From an uncultured Methanoregula sp. (lineage in GTDB: Archaea > Halobacteriota > Methanomicrobia > Methanomicrobiales > Methanospirillaceae), in the NCBI RefSeq assembly GCF_963667735.1, contig NZ_OY763919.1, positions 2,605,539-2,669,538 on the forward strand: a stretch of 64,000 nt of DNA, in the 5' to 3' direction. Positions 1 to 8,186 of this stretch are shown here, one piece after another. A program made the position numbers and the translations under genes. Position 1 is the first letter of the stretch; each line of letters starts with the position of its first letter. Below the pieces are notes generated by a model. It did no database searches and was not told the origin of the DNA. It saw nothing but the letters and a program-made list of their open reading frames with translations.

Positions 1-1085
1 CCGGTGCCGGGCGGGCCCGTGAAGAGGAGGATCGATCCCTGTTTCTCGTGTTTGAGTTTCATCACCGCAAGATGCTGGATGATCCGCTCTTTGACTTTCT
101 CCAGGCCATTGTGGTGACGGTCGAGCACCCGGCGGGCCTCGCTGATATCGATCTCTTTCTTTTCTTCGGTCTCCCACGGCAGGTCGAGCAGGAGATCGAG
201 ATAGTTCCGGATTATGGAACTCTCGTGATTCTGGCTGCCGCCGGCCTCCAGTTTTCTGGCTTCTTTGAGTGCCTTTTTCCGGATCTCGTCCGGCATCTTC
301 GACTGCTCTATGCGTTCCCGGTACCCTGCATCGCCCTCGGCACCTTCGCTCTCCCCCAGTTCCTCCTGGATGACTTTCAGCTGCTCGCGGAGCATGGCCT
401 CCCGGTTGGATTTGCCCACCCGGTCAGAGACTTTCTTTGCCATCTCCATCCGGATGCTAATGGTGTCCCGGATCCGCATGAGGAGTTCCAGGAACGTGAT
501 ATACCGCTGCCGGACTGACGCGATCTCAAGCAGCGCCTGCTTCTCGGTTGTACTGACCGGCAAAAACGGCATGACAAAGCCCATGATCTGGTCGATCGAT
601 TCCATGGCATCGATCGGGCGGGTGAACTGCTCGGAGCCGGTAAACCGGCTGCTCGTCTCGTGGATGGTGAGTTTGATGTCAGCAAGAATCCTTGTTTTGA
701 GCTCGCTCTCAATGTCCTGCTCGTCCGGGAACGGTTCGGGAACTGCAAAGAACCGTCCGTCCCGCTCGAGGACCGAGACCGCGTTCACTCTTCGCACAAC
801 ATCGGCGCAGATGATGTACCCATCTTCGGTCGGCTCCACGTGGGCGATCTGGAAAAGACTCCCCACCCGATATAGGGATTCTGCACAAAGATCCGCCGGG
901 CGCGTGCCGCTCCTGACGGTCAGGGCGATGGCATGGGTCTCCGGATCCTGTTCCATAGCTTCGAGCAGGAGGTTTCCGGTGGTCTGGTCAACGCCGAATT
1001 TTGCCCGGCTGTCCGGGTACACAACAAGCTCGAAGAGCGGTATGACAAGTTTTTCTTCAGTACTCTGTGATTTGTCTGATTGCAT
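1..1085 (-). CDS. lon: Lon protease, bacterial LonA type (3' part outside window)
   Basis: ATP-dependent serine protease of protein quality control. About 361 residues are visible. The ATG at 1085 opens a Lon N-terminal substrate-binding domain (roughly residues 10-200), followed by the helical linker (REQLKVIQEELGE at about 230). The reading frame leaves the window inside the Walker A motif of the AAA+ domain (LLFTGPPGT). The long N-terminal domain and the absence of membrane segments before Walker A mark this as soluble bacterial-type LonA, not the membrane-bound LonB usual in archaea. It lies 55 bases downstream of a marR gene on the same strand and has its own candidate operator and TATA-like sequence, so it may be MarR-controlled. 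The family call is firm; the C-terminal protease domain cannot be seen. Confidence 0.93.
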   Translation of the reverse strand, partial: MQSDKSQSTEEKLVIPLFELVVYPDSRAKFGVDQTTGNLLLEAMEQDPETHAIALTVRSGTRPADLCAESLYRVGSLFQIAHVEPTEDGYIICADVVRRVNAVSVLERDGRFFAVPEPFPDEQDIESELKTRILADIKLTIHETSSRFTGSEQFTRPIDAMESIDQIMGFVMPFLPVSTTEKQALLEIASVRQRYITFLELLMRIRDTISIRMEMAKKVSDRVGKSNREAMLREQLKVIQEELGESEGAEGDAGYRERIEQSKMPDEIRKKALKEARKLEAGGSQNHESSIIRNYLDLLLDLPWETEEKKEIDISEARRVLDRHHNGLEKVKERIIQHLAVMKLKHEKQGSILLFTGPPGT

Positions 1086-1100
1086 GGTTTCCTCAACTGT

Positions 1101-1123
1101 TTAGTTCGAATTTACCTAACTAA
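1101..1123. promoter_or_regulatory. Candidate MarR operator in the lon promoter
   Basis: The sequence TTAGTTCGAATTTACCTAACTAA is an imperfect inverted repeat with half-sites related to TTAGTTAGGT. It overlaps a TATA-like TATATTAG on the minus strand (1120-1127), just upstream of lon. A closely related repeat precedes marR (1573-1593). Binding by the MarR protein is inferred from the similarity and position. Confidence 0.55.
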
Positions 1124-1140
1124 TATACCGGCGAAAAAAA

Positions 1141-1560
1141 TTACCGGACTTTCTGCAGGATCCCGATGAGAAGATCCCGCTCGTCCTCATCGAGCGTTTC
1201 CATCATTCGTTCGATCACCCGTTGCAGGGCAGCCTTTTCTGCCTGTGCGATCGTTTTTCCTTTCTCGGTCAGTCGGATGTACTGGATACGGCCGTCATCG
1301 GGACAGCGCTCCCGGTACACGCAGGCCATCCGTTCACACTTGTTGATCATCTCGGTGACCGTGGGTTTGGAGGTTTTTGTGATCTCCGCAAGCCTGCTGA
1401 AACTGACTTCTCCGTGTTCGTCGATCATTCTCAGGTACGCGATCTGCCGGACGGTCAGGTCGGAGATTCCACATTCGGAAAAGATCGAACAGGAGCACTC
1501 GTTCTTGATCCTGAAAAGATTCAGGAATGCCTCGTAGAGCTGCTCCTCTTCGTCCATCAT
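1141..1560 (-). CDS. MarR family winged-helix transcriptional regulator
   Basis: 139 residues, the usual MarR length. The central part has the winged-helix pattern: helices around ISDLTVRQIAYLRMI, a recognition helix in SKPTVTEMINKCERM, and a wing containing DDGRIQYIRLTEKG, the classic MarR wing and following 'LTxxG'. Family members are dimers that usually repress their own and a neighbouring gene and are released by small ligands or oxidation. A run of cysteines near residues 23-28 (CSCSIFSEC) could be redox- or metal-sensitive, which is an inference. The gene is directly upstream of lon on the same strand. Similar inverted repeats lie before both genes, so autoregulation plus control of lon is the simplest model. 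Confidence 0.88.
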   Translation of the reverse strand: MMDEEEQLYEAFLNLFRIKNECSCSIFSECGISDLTVRQIAYLRMIDEHGEVSFSRLAEITKTSKPTVTEMINKCERMACVYRERCPDDGRIQYIRLTEKGKTIAQAEKAALQRVIERMMETLDEDERDLLIGILQKVR

Positions 1561-1572
1561 GTTCCGATCAAA

Positions 1573-1593
1573 TTAGTTAGGGTTTACCTAATG
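1573..1593. promoter_or_regulatory. Candidate MarR operator upstream of marR
   Basis: TTAGTTAGGGTTTACCTAATG holds the half-sites TTAGTTAGG and ACCTAA in inverted orientation, about 13 bases before the marR start. It sits just downstream of a TATA-like ATATTTATC read on the minus strand (1593-1601). It matches the repeat before lon. Repressor binding is an inference. Confidence 0.55.
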
Positions 1594-1734
1594 ATAAATA
1601 TGCCGGTACGGGTAACCGGGAGGCAACCCCAGGAAGATGGCAAAACAGGAAAAATGCCGTTATTTAATATATCCGGGCACCCTTTTTTAAAGGAAGAAGA
1701 TAGCATTTTCCGCAGCAGAAACCAGAGGAGTGGA

Positions 1735-2703
1735 ATGATACCCGAGATCAGCCGTTCACGAGAACGTACAGGAAGTTTTGCATATTGGGTCGTGTTCATC
1801 GCCATAGCGCTCCTGCTCCTGGCGGTACCCGTTTCTGCGGCATCCCTCAATACCTCGGGGCTTCCGGCCGGGACAACTCCCCAGAACGTAAATATCAGCA
1901 TCTATATCGTGGACTTCAACCGGTTCGATGTCGGGGCCGGGACGGTCGGGGTTGATTGTTATGTCAACTTCAAATCCGATACGCCTGTCTCCATCAATGA
2001 TTTCGAGCTGATGAACGGGATGATAACTTCGGTGAGCACAATCAAGGACACGCCGAATGAGAAAGAGTACCGGGTCATTGCAGTCCTGACCGTGGAACCC
2101 GATCTCAGCCGCTACCCGTTCGACCGGCACATGCTCCCGATCCGGTTCGAGCCCAAACTCAAGAACGAGCAGGAGATGGTCATCTCGATCGATCCGGTAA
2201 CAAGCGGGGTCAGCCGCGAGGCGGATCTTCCGGGCTGGACATTCTCCGGCACCAGGTCCTATGTCACCAACAACTCCTACCTCTCGGGCGAGATCCCCTA
2301 TTCCCGGGCAGTCTTTGACTATGGCATCGTGAGGGACGCAACCTCGACTATCCTGAAGTTTTTCCTCCCGCTCATGCTGATCGTGATAGTCTCGCTCTCG
2401 TCGCTCCTGATGAAACTCACGTCCCGGCTCGGGCTGAATGCCTCGATGTTCCTTGCCGCCGTGCTCATCCACTGGCGCATCGCGGATGCCATCCCGCTCG
2501 TTGCCTATGCAACATTCCTGGACCTGTTCATGATCGTTACGTATGCAACGCTCGTTATGGTCCTCATCTCGGGAATACTTATGCTGAGATTTTCTGAAGC
2601 CGGAGATACCGCACGGGTAAATCAGATCAACTACTGGGCGATTCGGATCATCCCGCCGATCACCATTCTGTTGTATCTCTTGTTATTCACCACACTCCTG
2701 TAG
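1735..2703 (+). CDS. Pentameric ligand-gated ion channel homologue (Cys-loop superfamily)
   Basis: 322 residues. The start at 1735 is chosen for the GAGGAG ribosome binding site at 1725-1730; the frame is open further upstream, but that part is antisense to marR. A signal peptide or signal anchor (about 16-37) is followed by a roughly 165-residue beta-rich extracellular domain. This carries the signature loop YPFDRHMLP at 127-135, the place of the Pro-loop (Cys-loop) of this superfamily, without the two cysteines, as in prokaryotic members. Four membrane helices follow at about 204-226, 234-257, 262-287 and 300-322, the expected M1-M4 layout. Such channels open an ion pore when a ligand binds outside. 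The ligand and ion cannot be deduced. The gene appears to be alone. Confidence 0.8.
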   Translation: MIPEISRSRERTGSFAYWVVFIAIALLLLAVPVSAASLNTSGLPAGTTPQNVNISIYIVDFNRFDVGAGTVGVDCYVNFKSDTPVSINDFELMNGMITSVSTIKDTPNEKEYRVIAVLTVEPDLSRYPFDRHMLPIRFEPKLKNEQEMVISIDPVTSGVSREADLPGWTFSGTRSYVTNNSYLSGEIPYSRAVFDYGIVRDATSTILKFFLPLMLIVIVSLSSLLMKLTSRLGLNASMFLAAVLIHWRIADAIPLVAYATFLDLFMIVTYATLVMVLISGILMLRFSEAGDTARVNQINYWAIRIIPPITILLYLLLFTTLL

Positions 2704-2821
2704 TAACAAACCAGGGAGTCCATGCCGTGGATGTATACCGTGATACAACCTCACTGGAAAAGTTCGATCGGTTCTTAAAGACCCCGGGTATTTTTTACAT
2801 CTGCAGGACAGAGTACTGTAT

Positions 2822-3130
2822 ATGATCCTTGTTGATGCCAAGTGTACAATCCTGCCTGAACGGCAGGGAGATTTTACCGGAGAAGTCCGGAATATTCTAA
2901 ATAAAGTCCGTGCGGAAGCCGGGTGCCATCGCTATGAATTATTCGCTGATGCCCACCATACGGGAGTCTTTCATTTTATTGAAGAGTGGGAGAGCCAGGA
3001 ACATCTCGACAAACACCTTACCCAGCCCCATATGCAGGAATATTTTGCAAAAACAGCACCCTGGCGGGCTGCCCCGATCGAATTGACCCTGTATGAGATC
3101 CGGTCATCGCGATCGACGACTCTTGGGTAA
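2822..3130 (+). CDS. Antibiotic biosynthesis monooxygenase (ABM/YgiN-like) domain protein
   Basis: 102 residues forming a single dimeric alpha+beta-barrel type domain. The visible pattern is the N-terminal strand (ILVDAKCTILPE), the helix containing VRAEAGCHRYELF, the strand VFHFIEEWES and the segment LDKHLTQPHMQEYF. These match the ABM/putative quinol monooxygenase family. Members act as cofactor-free monooxygenases or as small-molecule binding proteins; the substrate here is unknown. No strong ribosome binding site precedes the ATG. The gene stands alone between the channel gene and a lipoprotein gene. Confidence 0.8.
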   Translation: MILVDAKCTILPERQGDFTGEVRNILNKVRAEAGCHRYELFADAHHTGVFHFIEEWESQEHLDKHLTQPHMQEYFAKTAPWRAAPIELTLYEIRSSRSTTLG

Positions 3131-3202
3131 CTGACAGGAAGATCCCTCCTGCAGGGATACCGATACCGTCTGTTTTATAGGAGTAAAAACCATTTTTACA
3201 GG

Positions 3203-3775
3203 ATGAGAAGATCGATATTTTCATGCATCGGCGTGCTTCTTCTCGGCCTGCTTCTTCTCAGTGCCGGCTGCACACAAAACCCATCCGGTGCAACTCCTTC
3301 AACACCCGCGGCAACCGCGATCAGTTCACCAGAGAAATATACATCCAACGAGACACTCGTTGCTTTTGTGGACAGCGCGGTTGTGTACGCAAAAGTCCAT
3401 GGAACAGAAAGAGCCCTGGCAGAATTCAACAACCGGAACGGCTCGTTCTTCAAAGGCGAACTCTACATCTATGCCTATGGTTTTAACGGCACCACCCTCG
3501 CCCACCCGATAAACCAGGAGAAAGTCGGGAAAAACCGCGATGATGAAGGAGCCATCGGGGTCTTTGTCAGGGAGATGGGATCTGCAGTCAGGAACGGGAG
3601 CGGTTTCTACCGGTTCACGTACGTCAACCCGCTCCACAACAACACGCTCGAATCGAAGATGGGATACGGGGTCGAAGTGGATGATGACTGGTGGCTTGGC
3701 TCCGGGGTCTACACCGGGCCGGTTGAGCAGACCCTTCCTGCCACCATGACAACAAAAGGAACACAGGGGAGTTGA
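3203..3775 (+). CDS. Lipoprotein with Cache-like sensor domain
   Basis: 190 residues. It begins with a lipoprotein signal peptide (LLLLSAGC, lipobox cysteine near residue 23) and a Thr/Pro/Ala-rich linker, so it is expected to be anchored on the outer face of the membrane. The remainder (about 48-180) resembles a single Cache domain: a helix with AVVYAKVHGTERALAEFNN, then strands with LYIYAYGFNGTTLAHP and a C-terminal YGVEVDDDWWLGSGVY, the typical end of these domains. Cache domains bind small organic ligands. Without a signalling domain it may be a binding protein for another receptor, which is an inference. A TATA-like TTTTATAGG about 25 bases upstream suggests a short or absent leader. Confidence 0.72.
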   Translation: MRRSIFSCIGVLLLGLLLLSAGCTQNPSGATPSTPAATAISSPEKYTSNETLVAFVDSAVVYAKVHGTERALAEFNNRNGSFFKGELYIYAYGFNGTTLAHPINQEKVGKNRDDEGAIGVFVREMGSAVRNGSGFYRFTYVNPLHNNTLESKMGYGVEVDDDWWLGSGVYTGPVEQTLPATMTTKGTQGS

Positions 3776-4065
3776 TCACCGGGGGTCGGGGCCCTGTACA
3801 GATCCGGATCACGTATTTTTTCCCAGGGGAATCGTAATTCGTGCAATAACAGGTTCCTTTTTGATGCCTTTCCAGCAGCCGATCTATCATGGGAGCGGCC
3901 ACATATACAGGGAGATGAGCACAACCCCTGGTTCTGGTGTAACAGCACAGAAGTGTTATCGATTGAAGGGGAGATTTCTTTCAAGACTCCCGGGTAGAAG
4001 AAGATAAAAAAAGCCTGAAGTGATGTGCCGCGATCAGCACAGGTCCACTTCGGTGTCCGGATACA

Positions 4066-4959
4066 TTATCTGAACAGACCGTGCAGGAAAAACCGGTGCT
4101 GGCCGAGTTTTCCGTCAAAGTTCGAGGCCCCGATGTGGCTTGCTTTCCCGGTACCTGCCGCGGCAAGGATCCCTGCTTTGAGGGCCTGGTTCATCGTTGC
4201 TTCATCGATCCCGTTTATGACAATCTCGTAGATCGATCCAACGCCATCCGGTACAAGGGAATCGGCAATTTTTCCTTTCAGGGTCGGGCAGAACATATGA
4301 TTGGTGCTGGCAGGCATCGGGAAGCGGTAATTTTTGCTTGCCACCTTGGACCCGCTCTTCACAATCCCGCCGGCAAAACTCATGATGATGCCCTTCATTC
4401 CCCGGATTGCGCCGGCACCGGCAACTGCTGCGGCAAGTGCAGATTTGCTGTCTCTTCCCATGACGAGGAAATTTCCCCCGGCTATTCCTTTGACGGTACC
4501 AAAACGTTCCTCCCCGATATAATCGCCTTCCATTACCGGGATCTTCCAGCACTGCCTGCCGCCAACAACACAGCGTTCCTCGTACCGGTCCCCGAAATAG
4601 TGCATCCGGATCCCAAAGCGCGATGCAGCATCCGGCAGGCCATCGAACGCGCCGGCAGTCGGTGCCGGGAGAACGCACTGGGAGATCCGTGCGGCAACAT
4701 TGGCTTTCATGTTCTTCTTCTCGGCACAGATCAAAATCGAGACGCCGGGTCTCCCGTCCGGGGTCTCATGTGCGGGGATCTCGCATTCGATCCCCGCTTC
4801 GCAGGGGCATGCGATTTTGGATGTGGCAAAACCGGTTGCAGTTGCAGCTGCCGTGTGCGCCCACTCTTTTGTATCGGCAGTGATGATAACCCGTGAAACC
4901 CAGACCGGGAATGCTTCGGCAAACGTATCGATAATCTCGGTTTCGTTTATCTCCATCAT
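4066..4959 (-). CDS. ftr: Formylmethanofuran--tetrahydromethanopterin N-formyltransferase
   Basis: 297 residues, the normal Ftr length and colinear with the family from end to end. Ftr moves the formyl group from formylmethanofuran to N5 of tetrahydromethanopterin, the second step of CO2 reduction to methane, in the cytoplasm. Recognised segments include IIDTFAEAFPVWVSRVIITA at the N-terminus, CPCEAGIECEIPAHETPDGRPG, the IPVMEGD loop, VKGIAGGNFLVMG and FDGKLGQHRFFLHGLF at the C-terminus. The start is MM; either Met could be used. It is 11 bases downstream of a 5-formyltetrahydrofolate cyclo-ligase family gene on the same strand, so the two are probably one transcript. Confidence 0.96.
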   Translation of the reverse strand: MMEINETEIIDTFAEAFPVWVSRVIITADTKEWAHTAAATATGFATSKIACPCEAGIECEIPAHETPDGRPGVSILICAEKKNMKANVAARISQCVLPAPTAGAFDGLPDAASRFGIRMHYFGDRYEERCVVGGRQCWKIPVMEGDYIGEERFGTVKGIAGGNFLVMGRDSKSALAAAVAGAGAIRGMKGIIMSFAGGIVKSGSKVASKNYRFPMPASTNHMFCPTLKGKIADSLVPDGVGSIYEIVINGIDEATMNQALKAGILAAAGTGKASHIGASNFDGKLGQHRFFLHGLFR

Positions 4960-4970
4960 CCCATCATCCC

Positions 4971-5531
4971 TCAGGGATATACGACACCGTCTTCCGTGAT
5001 AATATGATCCATGCGGACATCCGTCTCGTCCAGCGGAAGGGAATCGAATTCCTGGCAGGCGAATGCGATGCCGATCTTGCGAAGACCCGTGAACTTTTCC
5101 AGGAAGCGATCGTAATACCCGGCACCGTACCCGATCCTACCGCCGGTGCGGTCGAAGCCGAGCATCGGGAGGATGATGGTATCCACGTCCTCGCCCCGGG
5201 CCGGGATCTCGCTCCCGATAGGCTCGGGAACACCGAACGTGCTCGGGACAAGGGCAGCAAAGTCCCGCAGGTACGAGAGCCGGAGGCTCACGTCCTCCTT
5301 GACAATGATCGGGACAATGACCGGGATATTGCGTTCAAGGAGTGTGGTGATGATCGGCACCGTGTTGACCTCTTTTTCCTTGGAAGTATAGGCCATGACC
5401 GTCTCGCCGTCGCGGATAAGGGTCATGAGATGGCTGCAGATGGCCTGGCTTTTTCTCAATCGGTCTTCCGGTTCCATGGAATCCTTGCGCTGCCGCAGGA
5501 TCTGCCGTATGCTGCTTTTCTGCTCCCGCAT
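4971..5531 (-). CDS. 5-formyltetrahydrofolate cyclo-ligase family protein
   Basis: 186 residues with the family motifs: a basic N-terminal helix (RQILRQRKDSM), the ATP-binding segment near TVMAYTSKEKEVNT, and the C-terminal signature LGFDRTGGRIGYGAGYYDRFL. Bacterial and eukaryotic members convert 5-formyl-THF to 5,10-methenyl-THF using ATP. Methanogens use tetrahydromethanopterin in place of folate, so the pterin used here is uncertain. The gene is first in a two-gene unit with ftr. That makes a role on formylated tetrahydromethanopterin attractive, but this is an inference. A TATA-like GCATAAATATCC lies about 20 bases upstream on the minus strand. Confidence 0.9.
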   Translation of the reverse strand: MREQKSSIRQILRQRKDSMEPEDRLRKSQAICSHLMTLIRDGETVMAYTSKEKEVNTVPIITTLLERNIPVIVPIIVKEDVSLRLSYLRDFAALVPSTFGVPEPIGSEIPARGEDVDTIILPMLGFDRTGGRIGYGAGYYDRFLEKFTGLRKIGIAFACQEFDSLPLDETDVRMDHIITEDGVVYP

Positions 5532-5663
5532 GGGCAGTAGTAGAGGACCGGGATATTTATGCTTTTCCGGTTTGGTTTGAAGTGAAAAGGGAGATGAACC
5601 GGGGGGATGGGAATATCCCGGTTACCAGGAGTCCGGCATGCGTTTTTATCTGATTATCCCGGG

Positions 5664-6656
5664 TCAGGAACTCTGTTCTCTCTTGAAACCGGTTCTTGAA
5701 GCAAGCGATGGCACGCAGCCCACGAGCCAGAAGGTCACAACAGCCATGCTCAAGAAGGTTGCAAGCTGAGGGATCAGGGCCGTGATGCCCAAAGTCTTCC
5801 AGATCAGGGGTACAACGGTATTGACAAGAAGAACGGAGAGCGTGCCGGTGATGACGACCGCTAATCGGCGTTTGTGATCTTCCGGAGGATTCCATCCGCC
5901 GCGGGAGCGGAGGTACTCGTAACCAAAAAGGCTGCCGAAGATGATACCGGCAGCACCCCAGGCATACTGTATACGGGCCGGGCTTATCACCGAGCCGGTC
6001 TGCTGGCGGGCGAGTTCAATCCATGCGCCCGGAATCTGCCAGCCGGCAAGCGAGAGATACGCGGGAATGACAAGCAGGAGCGGGATTGCCGCAACAAGAA
6101 TGAAGAGGGCAAGACGGGCCGGCCGCGAGAGCCGGGCAGCAAAATCTTCAGCCTTTGGCACTGCGAGCAAAAATACCACCAGGAGGAGGATGCCTAGAAG
6201 CCAGCCACCGAGAATATCGAGAAGAAAATGGATGCCGGAGAAGATCCGGACAAGACTTGTGGCAAGAAGCAGGACGATACAGATGATGAGGGCCCACCAG
6301 CGCCGGACTATCGTTGCGATATACCCGTACATGACCGCACCGCTCATGGCGGCTCCCGAAGGAAAGCCGAACGATGAGTGCGCGGAAAATGCAGTTACAG
6401 CCGAAGAGACCCAGTAGGGCCGGGGCAGATGGGAAGCAAGTTTTACTGCCTCGTTGAGACCAATGTTCAGCCCGAATACCGTGGCAAGCCGGACCCCGAA
6501 CCGGGGATGCAGCCCGAACGTGATCACAGAGATGATGAGAAAATACCAGGGCATCGAGTCCAGGAATTCCCCCTGGGTGAAGAACGAGGTGAGCGGCAGA
6601 GAGTATGCCTGGAACGCCACAACAAATCCCGGATCCATAAACAGGCCCAAATCCAT
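5664..6656 (-). CDS. PAP2-family membrane phosphatase with altered catalytic motif
   Basis: 330 residues with about eight hydrophobic segments. The type-2 phosphatidic acid phosphatase motifs are present in order: KLASHLPRP (motif 1, KX6RP) near residue 71, FPSGAAMSG (motif 2) near 96, and SLVRIFSGIHFLLDILGG (motif 3, RX5HX3D) near 135. Motif 2 is normally PSGH; here the codon for His is replaced by GCC (Ala), removing the usual general acid. The rest of the protein (about 165-330) adds further membrane helices. Family members dephosphorylate lipid phosphates or polyprenyl pyrophosphates. This copy may be inactive or may have shifted chemistry. Confidence 0.82.
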   Translation of the reverse strand: MDLGLFMDPGFVVAFQAYSLPLTSFFTQGEFLDSMPWYFLIISVITFGLHPRFGVRLATVFGLNIGLNEAVKLASHLPRPYWVSSAVTAFSAHSSFGFPSGAAMSGAVMYGYIATIVRRWWALIICIVLLLATSLVRIFSGIHFLLDILGGWLLGILLLVVFLLAVPKAEDFAARLSRPARLALFILVAAIPLLLVIPAYLSLAGWQIPGAWIELARQQTGSVISPARIQYAWGAAGIIFGSLFGYEYLRSRGGWNPPEDHKRRLAVVITGTLSVLLVNTVVPLIWKTLGITALIPQLATFLSMAVVTFWLVGCVPSLASRTGFKREQSS

Positions 6657-6835
6657 GGAAATACGTTGTTATGGGCATCCAGATGAAGATTGTTCTTTGA
6701 ATCGGGGAAAAGACTGTTATGAGCCAGAAAATAGTGCAGACCGGGCTATCCAATCTGCCCCACACCAGCCACAACACGCAGGAAATGTCTCCGGCATTCC
6801 GATCTGGCAGGGAGCCCGGGCCGGAAACCGGACCA

Positions 6836-8077
6836 TCACCCCTCCGCTCTCAGCGACAGGAAATGCTTTCGGAAAAGCTCCATTGCCCTGCGGGTTCCCT
6901 CCCGGGCTCTTTTGCTGTCCTGGTACCCCATCGTGATCGTCATCTGCCCGCGGAATGTGCTCGTGATAAAACAGGTTGTGGGCATAAAGCCTCCCGGGTA
7001 GCAGACATATGCACCGGTCAGCCCGGGGAGCTCGGGGAGGATGAGCTGCCCGGGATTTGAGAAGAAGATGTCCGCAAGACCCCGTTTCTCCATAGATGCC
7101 ATCTGTTCCACCATATCCTGGATATTCCGTCCTTCCGGATCGCAGTTCCTGTCCATTGCAACCTGTTCGGCAATGCCGATGGTTGTCTGCTTGAGGCTCC
7201 TGATCTCCCGGATGACACGGGGAAGAATCACATCCATTCCTTCTCCGGCTTTGCGTTCGATCAGGAAACTGACATTGGTGGCCTGGTTGCTCATCACCCG
7301 CGATCCATCGCTTAAGTGCTGGCGGAGATTGACCGGGAAGAACAGGGAGAACGGTCTATGATGGCCCGTGAGATCGCTCATGGCAAGATAGTAGGCTGCC
7401 GTGATCACATCGTTGATATTGCCCCCGAGCAGTTTTGCACGGGCTCGGATGGCATCAAGCTCGTCCCTGGCGATACACTCCCGGTGAAACGATGAAGGTT
7501 CTTGGGATGTGCCGAATGGATCGGGCCACATGGGATCGATCACTTTCATATCCGTGAGCTGGGGATTTTCTTCCCGGGCCAGCATACGGGTCCAGAGCGT
7601 GTCGCGTTCCGGGATTCCCCCGGATGCCGGAGGAATGCTTCCGGGTTCCATGTATTCCTGCAGCAGCTGGGACATAAGCGTATGAAGACCGAACGCATCG
7701 GCGGCTGCATGGGAGAGGTTGATGACGATACTATCTCCCCGGGATCTTCGCAACAGGCGCACCCGCACCTGGAGCGGCCCGTACGGATCAACCGGCCCGA
7801 TCACCTGCGGATGATAATCATCTGCGCATTCCTCAGGAATTATGGGGGACATACTGACGGGAGTTACCATCTCCCAGAACGCGGGGCCATTCCCCCGGAC
7901 AAGCCGGCTGTGAAGAACCGGGTGGGCTGAAATGCACGCTTTTGCAGCCGCTTCAAGTGTGCTGGGATCGAGCCGTGTATCGAACTCCATCACGGCACAG
8001 AGGGTTGCGTCGCCCATGATCCTGATCGAATCGGTAAAAAGATCAAGGGCCGAAGCCTCGCGGGTGTACATGCTCAA
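6836..8077 (-). CDS. Condensation-domain-like acyltransferase (HXXXD)
   Basis: 413 residues resembling the NRPS condensation/wax-ester-synthase/alcohol acetyltransferase superfamily. The visible catalytic motif is HAAAD in INLSHAAADAFG (near residue 129), followed much later by the conserved FFPVNLRQ region and FSNPGQL. These chloramphenicol-acetyltransferase-like enzymes transfer acyl groups between thioesters and alcohols or amines. There is no neighbouring carrier protein or adenylation domain, so a free-standing acyltransferase is more likely than non-ribosomal peptide synthesis. Translation from 8077 would begin with TTG; an ATG two codons later (8071) is equally possible. Confidence 0.75.
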   Translation of the reverse strand: MSMYTREASALDLFTDSIRIMGDATLCAVMEFDTRLDPSTLEAAAKACISAHPVLHSRLVRGNGPAFWEMVTPVSMSPIIPEECADDYHPQVIGPVDPYGPLQVRVRLLRRSRGDSIVINLSHAAADAFGLHTLMSQLLQEYMEPGSIPPASGGIPERDTLWTRMLAREENPQLTDMKVIDPMWPDPFGTSQEPSSFHRECIARDELDAIRARAKLLGGNINDVITAAYYLAMSDLTGHHRPFSLFFPVNLRQHLSDGSRVMSNQATNVSFLIERKAGEGMDVILPRVIREIRSLKQTTIGIAEQVAMDRNCDPEGRNIQDMVEQMASMEKRGLADIFFSNPGQLILPELPGLTGAYVCYPGGFMPTTCFITSTFRGQMTITMGYQDSKRAREGTRRAMELFRKHFLSLRAEG

Positions 8078-8186
8078 ACCAGGAATTTCCGGATTAATAA
8101 ACCTGCACTACAGGACAGTGAATATGATAAAGGATCTGATCTGATGGCGCTCCTGAATTGGCTACCAGACTCCGTCAGGATTCCGG

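Noticed and set aside
1222..1734. N-terminal extension of the ion-channel gene
   Set aside because: The frame is open but is antisense to marR and crosses its promoter; the GAGGAG ribosome binding site and signal peptide at 1735 give a complete family-length protein.
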